Shown here: positions 39,020 through 49,537 of the stretch, piece by piece
How the letters are laid out: every line of letters starts with the position of its first letter
Numbering within the stretch: position 1 is the stretch's first letter
Source: Seriola aureovittata
Taxonomy: Eukaryota; Chordata; Actinopteri; Carangiformes; Carangidae
Assembly (NCBI RefSeq): GCF_021018895.1
Contig: NC_079387.1
Span: forward strand, 4,703,083-4,767,082
DNA: 64,000 nucleotides
Direction: 5' to 3'
Translations under genes and position numbers: made by a program
Notes under the pieces: generated by a model
The model's database searches: none
What the model was told of the DNA's origin: nothing
What the model saw: the letters and a program-made list of their open reading frames with translations, nothing else

Positions 39020-39470
39020 ACTACCATTCCAGCTTAGTTACACCTGTTTCTGCTTCTTCAGTAGTGGGAACTTCACAGAAACACTTGTGTCTCAACACAT
39101 TTTAAATGTGATGCAGTAACAAGCTGCTTTAAATTTGCAAACAAATACAACACCACACTCTTACTAAAGTAGTTGTTGTTATGTAGCAGGCTACTACATT
39201 GATCTAAGACACTAGTGAAATGCTGGTGTTTGTAGAGATTTTTTTAGTTAGTGAGTTATTTTGAGTGAATGATCCCACACTTGTCCTTTGATTGTACTAG
39301 TTAAATTTGAAGGAGCAGGGACTTGAAGCAGGGACCTTAGGTAGCTGAAGAATAGCAATACAAAGAAGGCGTTTAGATGAGACTTGAAGTTGAGTTATCA
39401 TTGACTTAGCAGTTGTAAATCCATGAAGCAGATACATGATAATAATAAATAATAATATAATAATAATGAC
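39020..39470 (+). repeat. Inverted-repeat arm flanking the retroviral fragment (left)
   Basis: Matches the reverse complement of about 40905-41310 over most of its length, for example the strings around TTAGTTACACCTGTTT, CACATTTTAAATGTG, TTTGCAAACAAATACAAC and GAAGGAGCAGGGAC. A short third copy in direct orientation lies at about 40770-40860. The arms have drifted by small indels. Confidence 0.7.
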
Positions 39471-39491
39471 AATTAAAATGTCATGCAGTTA

Positions 39492-40763
39492 TGTTGTGGC
39501 GAGAAGTGGTGGATCAAAAAGAGGAATCAGGCGACCAAGACACAGGTGTCAGAGTGGGATGTCTCTCTTTATTCAATGCGGCCTACTTGCAGTCATAGAC
39601 GGAGACCAAAGAACCACAGCACAGAACCAGACATGATCTTTTATACCTCAGATAGCTATGTGTGTGTATGTGCATCCTGTTTTCCAATCATTTGGCTTCG
39701 TAGTACTATTCTTGCCCAACTGCTGACCAACTCTTGTATCCTGTTGTTCCTGGCGAACACCCAGGTCATGGTGTTCTTTTCTTTCTTTTACACCAAGATA
39801 CTCTCCCAGATCACTGTTCTCCTCTTACTTGGCGATATGCTTTGCCTGGTTACCCAATCTTCTGTTTTCCAGATGTTTCCTCCAAACCTAAATGTTTTGA
39901 CCTGCTCAGTTGACCGCCCAACCTTATCTTTGTTAGGGTTAGGGTTAGGGTTAGAGGGTTGCTCTTGAGCTCTTCTCATACAGCTTTGGCCTTATAATTC
40001 TCCTACATATCCCCCCTGAAATCACTATTGTGATTTATACTATGTGTGATGTATGAGTGATGTATAACATGATATTGCAAAAAACATAGTGTCAAGTGAA
40101 ACGATATGGTAATCTGAATATGGTTATGACTGTAACACTACTGTGATAATAATATCTTTCATTATGATGCATAGAGTACAGAGAGTATATGAAACAATTT
40201 GCACGTTCAAAGATGTATGGGGGCGAAAAACCTGCATTAGGAAAATTCCCCCATGGCCCCTTTCCCCACAGGCGACCGACTTTATAAGTCACATTTCTGA
40301 ACATGCGGTCAACACAGCATATTCTTATAATGACTCAAACAATGGATACTGAGATAATCTGGCTATTGATCAGACAACAAAAACGATGATTACCCAATAT
40401 TTCTCCTAGTTCTTATTGGTTACATGAGTGCGTACGTTTGTATATAAACTTATAGGTACACTTGTATGCTTATTTCATGAATGTTAATCATTTCATAATT
40501 GTTAATTGAATACATTGTTGATTACAAAACATTGGTGATTACATATACATCATTCGGTATGGTGCATTAGTGTTCGGTCCATTGAGTCCATCAACAGGCA
40601 GCACAGTTCATGTCCCCCCTGTTGGGGCTCCCTTCTATTCTGTTACGTTTCCTTACACCTGTTCCTCGAGTTCTGATTCGTCCTCAGAACCATTCTCAAT
40701 GTCCAGATAGTCGGGTGACGGGAACAAGTCCGCTTTTCCCAGTAGTCCTTGGACCACTGGATT
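39492..40763 (-). mobile_element. 3' end of an endogenous retrovirus: LTR plus end of the last ORF
   Basis: Read on the minus strand. At 40763-40653 the last codons of an acidic, soluble C-terminal tail end in TAA; its place before the LTR suggests the env tail, which is inference. Then come two polypurine tracts (AGGGGGGACA at 40620-40611 and AGGGGGGATA at about 40017-40008). From the second, an LTR of about 0.5 kb starts with TGTAGGAG, has a TATAAAAG box near 39640, AATAAA near 39573, and ends in CACAACA at 39492. If the first tract is the true one, the LTR would be about 1.1 kb. No primer-binding site follows at the lower-coordinate end, so this is the 3' side only; pol and gag are absent. 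It lies between the two inverted-repeat arms, so it probably inserted into that repeat. Confidence 0.65.
39936..39957. repeat. Short (TTAGGG)n telomere-like run
   Basis: Three to four units of GGGTTA within the LTR U3 region described above. Too short and too internal to mark a chromosome end. Confidence 0.85.
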
Positions 40764-40904
40764 CATTTGAAGCTGCTTTCGAATTTGCAAACAAATACAA
40801 CACAACACTCCTACTAAACTACTTATTCTTATGTAGCAGCCTTCTACATTTTACTACTCACATGCTCCTACGTGCTCTTTCTACAAACATTATTTATTAT
40901 CATA

Positions 40905-41310
40905 TATCTGCTTCATGGATTTACAACTGTAACTGATAACTGAACTTCAACTCTCATCTAAAAGCCTTCTTTCTATTGCTATTCTTCAGCTACCTAAGGT
41001 CCCTGCTCCTTCAAATTTTACTAGTACAATCAAAAGACAAGTGTGGCGTCATTTGCTCAAAAACCTGCACAAACAAATCTCTATAAACATTAGCATTTCA
41101 CTAGTCTTACATCATCGTAGAAGCCTGCTACATAACAACAACTACTTTAGTAAGAGAGTTGTATTTGTTTGCAAATTTAAAGCAGCTTGTTACTGCATCA
41201 CATTTAAAATGTGTTGAGACACAAGCGTTTCAGTCAACTTCCCACTACTGAAGAATCACAAACAGGTGTAACTAAGCCAGAATGGTACTTTAGTTGAAGT
41301 ATGAATTTTA
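40905..41310 (-). repeat. Inverted-repeat arm flanking the retroviral fragment (right)
   Basis: Reverse-complement partner of 39020-39470, with the same order of conserved strings read backwards. The unmatched loop between the arms is about 1.4 kb and contains the retroviral fragment. Confidence 0.7.
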
Positions 41311-41414
41311 TTTAGCCATCAAAAGAATGTACTTTACACATAAATAACATGTTATCTATCAAAATCTGCCCTGACACATTAAACACAAAATCTAATGAAT
41401 GTGTTGCTATGTTA

Positions 41415-43145
41415 TGGCTCTAAAGCCTTCACACTGCCCCCAACAGCCTCTTGTGATTCACTGTGTAATAGCCTTATATAATAAAAGTTCAGTTGTTATT
41501 GATTTTATGTCCCAGCCCTGTGGGGCTCTAAAACCTGGCAATGACTGGATTTGAACCAGAGTCCGTTTGAAATTCCCGCCTTGCCTTCCTCGCCAGTTAC
41601 AAAGAATTCCACTACGCCACCAGTCCCACTCATGTTGGGAGCTGCTTTCAGCATTACTCTTTGGATGTTGGACTTGAAAATCCATGGACTGGCCTGGGCT
41701 TGAACTCATGGCCTCAAAAGTCCTATGCAGGTATCTAACCCATTGAGCTACCAAGCCAGACACAATAAGAGCATCTTTCCCAAACCTTTTCACTCTGTCC
41801 TCTGTGTGTTGGTCCTGAAAAGCAGTAAGATCAAACAAGATTTGAACTCACAAACTCTCAGTCTCTAGAGTAACAGTCTAACCCCTTAAGCCACTCAGTC
41901 AGAGGTAAAGAAATGATCTTTATTAAAGCTTTTCAATCTTTCCTCTGTGTGTTGGTGCTGAAAAGTAGTAAGAACAAATGAGAATTGAACTCACAGTCTC
42001 TAGAGTAGCAGTCTAACCCCTTAAGCCACTCAGCCAAGGTAAAGAGCAGCTCTTTCTCAGAGCTTATCAGTCTTCTCTCTGTGTTTTGGTTCCCGAAAAA
42101 GTAGTAAGATCAAATGAGAATTGAACTCACAACCTGTGAGTCTCTAGAGTAGCACTTAACTCCTTAAGCTTCTCAGTCAGAGGTAAAGAGAAGATCTTTC
42201 TTAAAGCTTTTCATTCTTTCCTCTGTGTGTTGGTCCTGAAAAGTAGTAAGATCAAATGAGATTTGAACTCATAAGCTCTCAGTTTCTATTGTAACCCTCT
42301 AACCCCTTAAGCCACTCAGTTAGATATAAAGACAGCATCTATTTCAAGGCTTTTCAGGCTGACTAAGTGGGGTAGAGAACAGAGGGGTGTTTGGTTGTAT
42401 GTTGAAATCTCAGCCAATCATATGAACTTTGAGGGCTGACACTGAGAGGAAAGACTGAAAAACTTTGAAAAGATCATTTCATTGTCTCTGGATAAGTAGC
42501 TCAAGGTGTTAGAGTCTGTCTCGAAGGATTCTAAGATTGGTGTTTAAATAATCCTGGAATTATTCAGGTTTTAAAATCTAACAGGACTTACAAGTGTTAA
42601 GAAAGAAGGCTCTTTTACCTCTGACCGAGTGGCTTAAGGGGTTAGAGGGCTACTCTATAGACTCAGAGGTTGAGAGTTCAAATCTTGGTTGAACTTACTA
42701 CTTTTCGGGGGACCAACACACAGAGGAACGACTGAAAAACCTTGAGAAAACACACCAATTTTGTCTGGATTGGTAGCTCAATGGGTTAGACATCTGCATA
42801 GGCTTTTTGAGGTCATAGGTTCAAGCCCAGGTGAGTCCATGAGTTTTCAAGTCCAACATCCAAATTGTAATGTCAAAAGCGTCCCGAAAGTAACTCCCAA
42901 TGCGAGTGGGACTGGTGGCGTGGTGGAATTGTTCATGACCATAAGGTGGCAATTTCAAAGACTCTGGTTCGATTCCTGTTGTTGCCAGTTTTGAGAGCAC
43001 CACAGGGATGGGGAAAAGGGGGGGGGGGTTGTGAGACAGAAAATCAGCAGCATCTGAGTTTTTATTTTATATATGGCTATTACACAGTGAATCAAAAGAG
43101 GCTGTTGGGGGCTGTGTGAGGGCTTAAAAGCCCTAGGTTTCGCCA
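41415..43145. repeat. Palindromic array of tRNA-like units
   Basis: An imperfect inverted repeat of about 1.7 kb. In the left arm (minus orientation) unit a (about 41545-41625, A box GTGGCGTAGTGG, B box GGTTCAAATCC) is followed by unit b (about 41696-41760, TAGCTCAATGGG and GAGTTCAAGCCC) and four tandem copies of unit c (B boxes near 41842, 41985, 42121 and 42263; TGGCTTAAGGGG and GAGTTCAAATC), spaced about 140 bp. The right arm mirrors it: c (42618-42690), b (42765-42830), a (42905-42975). Flanks 41430-41490 and 43070-43125 are also complementary. All three units have pol III A/B boxes at tRNA spacing. Unit c resembles the class with a long variable arm (Leu/Ser-type). Acceptor stems do not pair, so they are not working tRNA genes. 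Frames starting SGLVAQWV here are translations of the units. Confidence 0.7.
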
Positions 43146-43536
43146 GTAACATTTGCTCTTCACTTCAGTGTCTTGCATGTGAGTAAGTGTTTCACGTGTT
43201 TCAAAGCTCCAGAAAAAGCTGTAAATTGGACCTTAAGTTGAGGTTTTTATTTTTTTTGTTAAAGCACATGGACATGGATATTTTCTCTATCTTTTCCTGA
43301 CCAATTTGCAAGGTTTTGCATTTGCAAATTAATGACTTTGAAAGGGTTTTTTTCTCTTTTTTTGACATTTATAGAACATGTTGACCAAATAAATGGTGGG
43401 CGAAGTCAAGTGAAAATGTTTAACTTTAACAGGTCTGCAGGTCTTGGTTGGTCGCTCTTGTGGAGGCTGCGTCTCTCAGGCTACAATTGAACACCTTTCC
43501 CAGGCTCTTCACAGGTTCCTCTGTGAGTGATGGTAC

Positions 43537-44085
43537 AAAAGCCAACTGAAATTTAGATAAGAAGAGTTGTGGTAGATTTGGGGAAGTGTGAGATTATTGA
43601 GAAGAAAAAGTGATGTTTATGATGTGAAATTACAGGTGGTGGTTTGTATGTTTTTTAGGGCTTGGAGGGTACTCTAAATTGAGATGAAAATGCATGTTTT
43701 TTGTTCCTAGATGAAGTCTCTTTCTACTGTTATAAGAGTGTAAGCCACAATATTGAAAAGTGAGCTCTTTGTGTTTGTGTAAGAGTAAAATATGTGAAGA
43801 TAAAATAAATCCTCTTACTGCTCTGCAGACAGTCATCCAGCTCCTCCTGCTTTCATGGTCCTGGCGCAGTTGAGTGTGATGTTCAGAGAGGGCTGTCTCC
43901 ACCTGTGAGAAGAAATACATCAAAAACAGTAAAAGCACTCATCTTGACTGTTTTGTTGTGGTAAAAATGTTTGAGCTGCAGTGATATATGTAAGAAATGA
44001 GACTTACAGTATGTTTTATTGATAAATATAGAAGTGATTGACTTCTGGTGATTGGTGGTGATCCAGCGCCATCTGGTGGTGAAAG
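43537..44085 (-). repeat. Dispersed repeat, outer inverted-repeat arm 2
   Basis: Reverse complement of 37780-38247. Its splice-framed block (43902-43819, minus) is 84 nt because of a 20-nt insertion relative to the 64-nt copies. The higher-coordinate end carries a short GGTGATTGGTGGTGAT motif shared with the copy near 49.9 kb and missing from arm 1. The BEL/Pao fragment begins immediately beyond it. Confidence 0.7.
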
Positions 44086-44094
44086 GAAAAAGAG

Positions 44095-46320
44095 AGAGTA
44101 AAATTTGTACATACAAAAAGATTGTGTTTTGGATGTCTGAAGGAAGCACCCAACATGCTTACATGAAGATCGTGCTAAAGATGACAAGCGAAAGGAAAGT
44201 GGGAAACACTCAAAGGAGAAAGAAAGGTTAAAGGAAAATGTGGAGTCTAAACAGACTAACGAAACGCCAAATGAAGCAACCTAACCTAGTGGTGCAAGAC
44301 ATGGACAGCACTCACACATCCACAGTTATGCCAGTGTGGGTGTCCACGATAAGTAGCCCAGAGAATGAAATTCTCATATATGCACTTTTGGACAGTCAAA
44401 GTGACACCACTATCACAAACTCTCCACGTTGTCATCCAGAAGCACAGTTGTTCCAAGTCAGAAGCTAACTGGGCTGCAGGTCAGAGGTTTCTACTCATCA
44501 AAGAAAATCCCTCTCCCAGTAACTTATTCAAGAGAATTCATTCCTGCCAATTTAAGTCACATTCCTACTCCCAAGACAGCAAGGGCATGGCCTCACCTCA
44601 AGCACCTTGCCGAAGAAATTGCTCCTTTGATCGAATGTGATGTTGGTATGCTCATAGGTTACAATTGTTCTCAAGCCCTGCTACCCAGAGAAGTTGTGTC
44701 AGGCAAAGACAATGAGCCATTTGCCCAAAGAACAGACCTAGACTAGATTAGACTATGGCTTGGAAGCAGCCACAGGGTTGTTGTGAGGCAAGTAGTACCT
44801 TGTCTGCAGTCTCCTGCTCATCTGACTAGTGAAGTTCGATACATATGCCGAACACAAGTCAAGGAATTAGTCATCGCACCTGATGTGATAAAGGTGCTTG
44901 AGTCTGACTTCAATGAAAGGGCTGTTGAGGATGTTCACTACTCTCAAGAGGATCTGCGCTTCATATCAATAATGGAAGAGGGAATCAAGATCAATGCAGA
45001 TGGTCACTGCAAAATGCCCTTGCCATTTAAAGAAGCCAGGCCAAATCTGCCGGACAACAAGAAATGTGCAGATCACTGTCTCAAATGTTTGATTAGGAGA
45101 TTTGAGAGAGACAAGCAGTACCATAAGGATTACGTAGTTTACATGAGTGAAACGATTGCTCACAGAGACGCAGAGAAGGTTCCAGATGAAGAAATCGACA
45201 AGACCCCTGCCTGGTACATCTCTCACCATGGGGTGTATCACCCCCAGAAACCAGGCAAAGTACGGGTCGTGTTCGATTGCTCTGCGAAGTTTCAAGGCAT
45301 GTCACTGAAAGATCATCTGCTTACTGGGCCAGAATTGACAAATACTCTGGTGGGTGTTCTCTGTTGGTTTCGTAAGGGTCCGGTAGCAATCATGTGCGAT
45401 ATTGAACATATGTTCCATCAGTTTCATGTCAGAGCAGAAGACCAAGATTATTTCAGATTTCTGTGGTGGGATGATGGAGACTTTCAATCCCAGCCATCAG
45501 TTTATAGAATGAGAGTGCACCTGTTCGGGGCAGCATCATCACCCAGATGTGCAAACTATGGACTCAAACACATTGCTGCTCAAGGACAAGGTTGCTTTGG
45601 TGAAGCATCCATCCGCTTCATTGAAAGAAACTTTACGTGGATGATGGCCTGACTAGCGATACAGTTAGTCAGTGAAGTGAGACAGCTCTGCAGCACTGGC
45701 AAGCTGCGAATCCATAAGTCCGTTTCAAATCGTCAGGAGGTGCTTGCATTACTTCCCAGGGAAGATTGTGCTGAAACAATAAGACATCAAGACTTAGCCT
45801 TGGGTGAGCCGCAGATTGAGAGAGCCTTAGGTGTGAAATGGTGCGTCTCTTCAGATCAATTCCTATTCAGGGTCATTGTAAACGAACGTCCGCTCTCTAG
45901 AAGAGGAGTCTTGTCGACAGTGGCCTCTATCTACGATCCACTCGGGTTTGTAGCACCTTTCATTGTTGTTGGGAAGCAGATACTTCAATAGATGTGCCGA
46001 GACAAGATGGGATGGGATGAACCTTTGTCTGATGACTTGCGGCCACAATGGGAGTCTTGGCTATTGGACCTACAGAATGTGGCAGATGTCAAGATTCAGC
46101 AATGTTACCTCCCAACAGGTTTCAAGGAAGTTCAAAGATACGAACTCCATCACTTCTCTGATGCAAGTGTCACAGGGTATGGAGTGTGTACTTACCTGAG
46201 AGCAATCAGTGCATCAGGACAAATCCACTGTTCTGTAGTCATGGGTAAGGCCAGAGTTGCCCCCACGAAGGTCACCACCGTAGCAAGACTTGAGCTGTCA
46301 GCAGCTGTTGTTGCTGTCCA
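44095..46320 (+). mobile_element. Decayed BEL/Pao retrotransposon: gag end, protease, RT, RNase H
   Basis: Reading from 5' to 3', a damaged zinc-knuckle end of gag (LCFGCLK, then HPTCLHED after a deletion) leads into the aspartic protease (YALLDSQSDTT near 44390), the linker with REFIPANLSHIPTP and IGYNCSQALLPREVVSG, a stop near 44746, the RT with VRVVFDCSAKFQG, LTGPELTNTLVGVL and MRVHLFGAASSP (44783-45652, catalytic region followed by a stop), a YDPLGFVAPF stretch, and RNase H (HHFSDAS, LELSAA). Several stops and frameshifts make it non-functional. It is cut at 46320 by another element; the integrase middle is lost and the integrase C-terminus reappears at 48430. No 5' LTR is seen. Confidence 0.85.
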
Positions 46321-46702
46321 TGTCAAGGTTTGCGAGGTAAGTTGGACCCAAATGCAGTCAACTCTTGGGAGACGGTGCAGGCAGGTTTATTTATCCAAAA
46401 AATCCAGACGTGAACGTGACATGAACAGACATGAAGACAACAGGACGTGAACAAACCCAGAACTAAACAGACGAACCGACACAGACAAAGGGAAGCACAA
46501 GGACTATATAGACAAGGGAGGCAAGGGTGATTGAACACAGGTGAAACACATTAGGGCGGGGCAGACAATCACCACAGACACAGGACCAAGACAGGAAGCA
46601 AAAACACTGACACACGAGGAAACCAATTACAAAATAAAACAGGAAGTGCAAAAACTCCAAAACAAAACTAACAAAAAGTGTCTGCCATAGCAAACCATGA
46701 CA
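46321..46702 (-). mobile_element. 3' LTR of a Ty3/gypsy-like element
   Basis: 382 bp with matching ends: plus strand starts TGTCAAGGTTTGC and the other end, read on the minus strand, starts TGTCATGGTTTGC. On the minus strand it has a TATATAG box (about 46509) and AATAAA near 46390. A polypurine tract (AAGGGGGGGGGTTC) lies directly before it at 46703-46716, which marks it as a 3' LTR. It inserted into the RNase H part of the BEL element. Confidence 0.75.
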
Positions 46703-48430
46703 GAACCCCCCCCCTTAAGGGTCAGATTCCAGACGACCCTAAAACAGAACACTAACTCGGGCGGGAGGAGGGATCCAGGGGCCAGTGGACAGCATCTTCC
46801 GATGCTCAGGGGCAACACATGGCAACTCAGAGGGACGGCTCAGAGGCCTTATTGACAGGCTGGGCAGTTCAGTGGGGCGACCCGGAGGTCGGGCAAACGG
46901 ACAGAGCCGTTCTGGAGGCCGGCGGCGAAGACGGGGTCTCTCCGGAGGTCGAGCCGGAGGATGGCGTCGCCCCTCTGGAGGGCGAACAGGAGGACGGCGA
47001 CGAAGACGTGGTCTCTCTGGAGGTCGAGCTGGAGGATGGCGTCGCCCCTCTGGAGGGCGAACAGGAGGACGGCGGCGAAGACGTGGTCTCTCCGGAGGTC
47101 GAGCCGGAGGATGGTGTCGCCCCTCTGGAGGGTGACCAGGAGCCGACCTGGTACCAGGGGCAGCAGTCAGCTGGACCACCGTCAGGACACGAGGAACAGA
47201 GTTCGGCCGGACCACAGAGTCAGGGGCCACCGGAGGCGGCACAGAGTCGGGGACCACCGGAGACGGCACGGAGGCAGACACCACCTTAGGCGGCGGCCTG
47301 GCAGGAGTCAATGACACCAAGTGCCACGTGGGTTGAGTCAGGGCAAGAATCAATCGGGGTGGTGCCCTGGAGGGAACCACGATGGTGGTGACGTCATGGC
47401 TGGAGCCAGGAGAGGTGGTGACGTTACATCAGGAACCAGGAGAAGCGGTGACGTCACATCAGGAACCAGGAGAGGTGGTGACGTCACACCAGTAGCCGTC
47501 GTCGACACCGTTGGAGAACACGAAGCAGTGGCCGTAAACACCACAGGAAAGACGGGAACAGTCATCGACGCCGCTGGGGAACATGGAGCAGCAGCCGCCG
47601 ACACCACAGGAGGGTCAGGAACAGTCGTCGACGCCGCTGGAGAACACGGAGCAGCGGCCGTTGACACCACAGGAAAGACGGGAACAGTCATCGACGCGGG
47701 CCGGGGAACACGGAGCAGCGGCCGCCGACACCACAGGAGGGACAGGAACAGTCGTCGACGTCGCCAGGGAAGATGGAGCAGCGGCCGCCGACACCACAGG
47801 AGAGATTGGAGTAGTCGTCGACGCCGCTGGAGAACATGGAGCAGTGGCCGCCGACACCACAGGAGGGACAGGAATCGGCCGGACTGCAGACAGGAAACGA
47901 GGAGCAGGGATCGGCCGGACCACTGACTTGGAACCAGAGTCTGGAGCCAGCTGGACCGCCGATAGGACAGGATTCGGCCGGACCGCCGATAGGGAACGAG
48001 GAGCAGGGATCGGCCGGACCACTGACTGGGAACCAGAGTCTGGAGTCAGCTGGACCGGCGACAGAACAGGAGGAGCAGGGGAGACTTTGTCCAGCCCACC
48101 CAATTCAGGAGCTAGGGAGGAATCGACCGGGACCCCCGACGCTGAGACAGCTGATGCGCCGATCAGGATGGTCGACCCGGGAGGTGGGGCAGGAGCCGAC
48201 GAAACGCCAACTGGAACCCCCGACGCTGGAACAGCTGATGCGTCAGCCAGGGTAGTTGGCGAAGGCTCCTGCCCACAGGGGAGTAGAGACTCTGGACACT
48301 GGGGTAGCTGGGGCTTGGGCTGGAAGCTGGGGACCTTGGACTTTGACTTTTTAAGAAGTGTGCTGACATCTATTCTGGATCAGTCATCTGATAAACCTGC
48401 AACAGAGACAAATATGGCAAAAGACGCGCA
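46703..48430 (-). pseudogene. Proline-rich tandem-repeat ORF of the gypsy-like element, truncated and frameshifted
   Basis: GC-rich internal sequence between the polypurine tract and the point where BEL sequence resumes. On the element's coding (minus) strand four overlapping frames (48369-48163, 48103-47615, 47691-47350, 47380-46739) read Pro/Ala/Ser/Arg-rich protein with no domain. Two tandem arrays underlie it: about 75-bp units at 46915-47120 (PPERPRLRRRPP-type) and about 60-bp units at 47500-47870 (PVVSAAAAPCSPA-type). Frameshifts break it. Long plus-strand frames over the same DNA (for example 47583-48449) are shadows of GC-rich repeats. Polymerase genes and the 5' LTR are missing. The left boundary against BEL is approximate. 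Confidence 0.55.
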
Positions 48431-48820
48431 GAAATGCAAAAATGGATGATATAGTGATTGTGCAAGACGACACTGCACCACGGAATGAGTGGAAACTGGC
48501 CAAGGTCACTGAAGTATATCTGGGTAAGGATGGATGTGGGAGAAAGCTTCTATTGCTCATCAGTGTCTCAGCTCTAGATGATCAAGGAAAACTTCTCAGC
48601 AAACCAACTTATCTGGAGCGGCCTGTCCACAAGACGGTTACCCTGCTTGAAGCCAAGTGGTGCAGCTGTCTGTCTACCTTTCTTTTCAATTCTTTAAGGA
48701 TGTTCTTATTTGAATCCTACACTTAAGTTCATTAGAGAAATCACAGGTGATTTGGTGGGAGTGTAGCTGCCATTAGAGACAGTCATACAATTTAAATTCA
48801 TTTAATAATTTAAAAAGTCT
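48430..48820 (+). mobile_element. BEL/Pao integrase C-terminus, polypurine tract and start of 3' LTR
   Basis: Reads RRNAKMDDIVIVQDD, APRNEW and YLERPVHKTVTLLE, the C-terminal module that closes BEL pol. After the stop a purine-rich stretch (TTTGGTGGGAG) leads into TGTAGCTGCCATTAGAGA at 48762, identical in start to the complete LTR at 50076. The LTR breaks off near 48815, where an unrelated BEL fragment joins. Confidence 0.75.
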
Positions 48821-48843
48821 ACTACCTACGCAAGTATGTTGGC

Positions 48844-49530
48844 GGAGATAAGAACTCCATCACTTCTCTGACGCAAGTGTCACAGGGTATGGAGTGTGTA
48901 CTTACCTGAGAGCATTCAGTGCATCAGGACAAATCCACTGTTCTCTAGTCATGGGTTAGGCCAGAGTCGCCCCCACAAAGGTCACCACCGTACCAAGACT
49001 TGAGCTGTCAGCAGTGTTACGGCTGGCTCAAACACTGAATATAATAATGGACAGCACAACAGTAGGAAGGTACTGCATATGAATTTATTACAGTAACTTA
49101 AGGACAATGCAGGAATAAATGGAGACAAGATACCTAGCACCAAAAAGGTGCTGCTGCAGCAGGAGGGAGAGAGAGAGAGCTGAACAAAGAGGACCTGCCT
49201 ATATAGACTCAGCCCACTAATCAGCACAGGTGTCTGCCAAACAGATGATCAACCTAAAAGGATCAACAGGAAACACCAAAATAAAACAGGATGTAACAGC
49301 AGCTTTTGTTGCTGTCCGTACTAGTGATCTGCTCAGGAAGGAACTGGAAATAGAAAGTGCCCAGGAGATTTTCTGCACAGACTCAAAGCTCGTCCTTGGA
49401 TACATTAATAATGATGCCAGACGATTTCATGTCTTTGTTGCAAACCGCATCTAGCGTATCAAGGAAAGTACCAGTTCAAGTTAATGGAGACATGTGCCCT
49501 CTGAGGATAATCCCGTTGATCATGCTTCAG
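48844..49530 (+). mobile_element. Second BEL/Pao fragment (RNase H region), carrying a solo LTR
   Basis: 48844-49014 is a near-copy of 46138-46310. After the inserted LTR the same domain continues at 49303 (VAVRTSDLLRKELEIE, DSKLVLGYINNDARRFHVF) and stops. It preserves RNase H sequence that the first BEL copy lost at the gypsy insertion. Fragment ends join other repeats on both sides. Confidence 0.8.
49015..49298 (-). mobile_element. Solo LTR, 284 bp, with 4-bp target duplication
   Basis: Ends TGTTACGG...ATGTAACA (inverted TGTTAC). On the minus strand it has TATATAG near 49204 and AATAAA at 49084-49089. GCAG lies on both sides (49011-49014 and 49299-49302). Removing the element and one GCAG restores the BEL sequence seen intact at 46290-46320, which proves the insertion. 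No internal region is present. Which LTR family it belongs to is not known to me. Confidence 0.85.
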
Positions 49531-49537
49531 AAGTAAT

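Noticed and set aside
39936..39957. Relic of a chromosome end or fusion
   Set aside because: Only three to four telomeric units, located inside an LTR and between inverted-repeat arms.
41825..42330. CRISPR-like spacing of repeats
   Set aside because: About 140-bp units that are similar over their whole length and carry pol III boxes, in a vertebrate genome; not repeat-spacer structure.
42618..42690. A functional tRNA-Leu/Ser gene
   Set aside because: A and B boxes are present, but acceptor and anticodon stems do not pair and there is no terminator-ended compact gene.
41458..42994. Frames beginning SGLVAQWV at 41838 (-) and 42761 (+)
   Set aside because: They are translations of the tRNA-like units, a well-known source of spurious VAQW proteins.
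46819..48449. Long plus-strand frames (about 156, 201 and 288 residues) in the GC-rich region
   Set aside because: They are antisense to the element whose LTR reads on the minus strand; the tandem, GC-rich units keep several frames open by chance.
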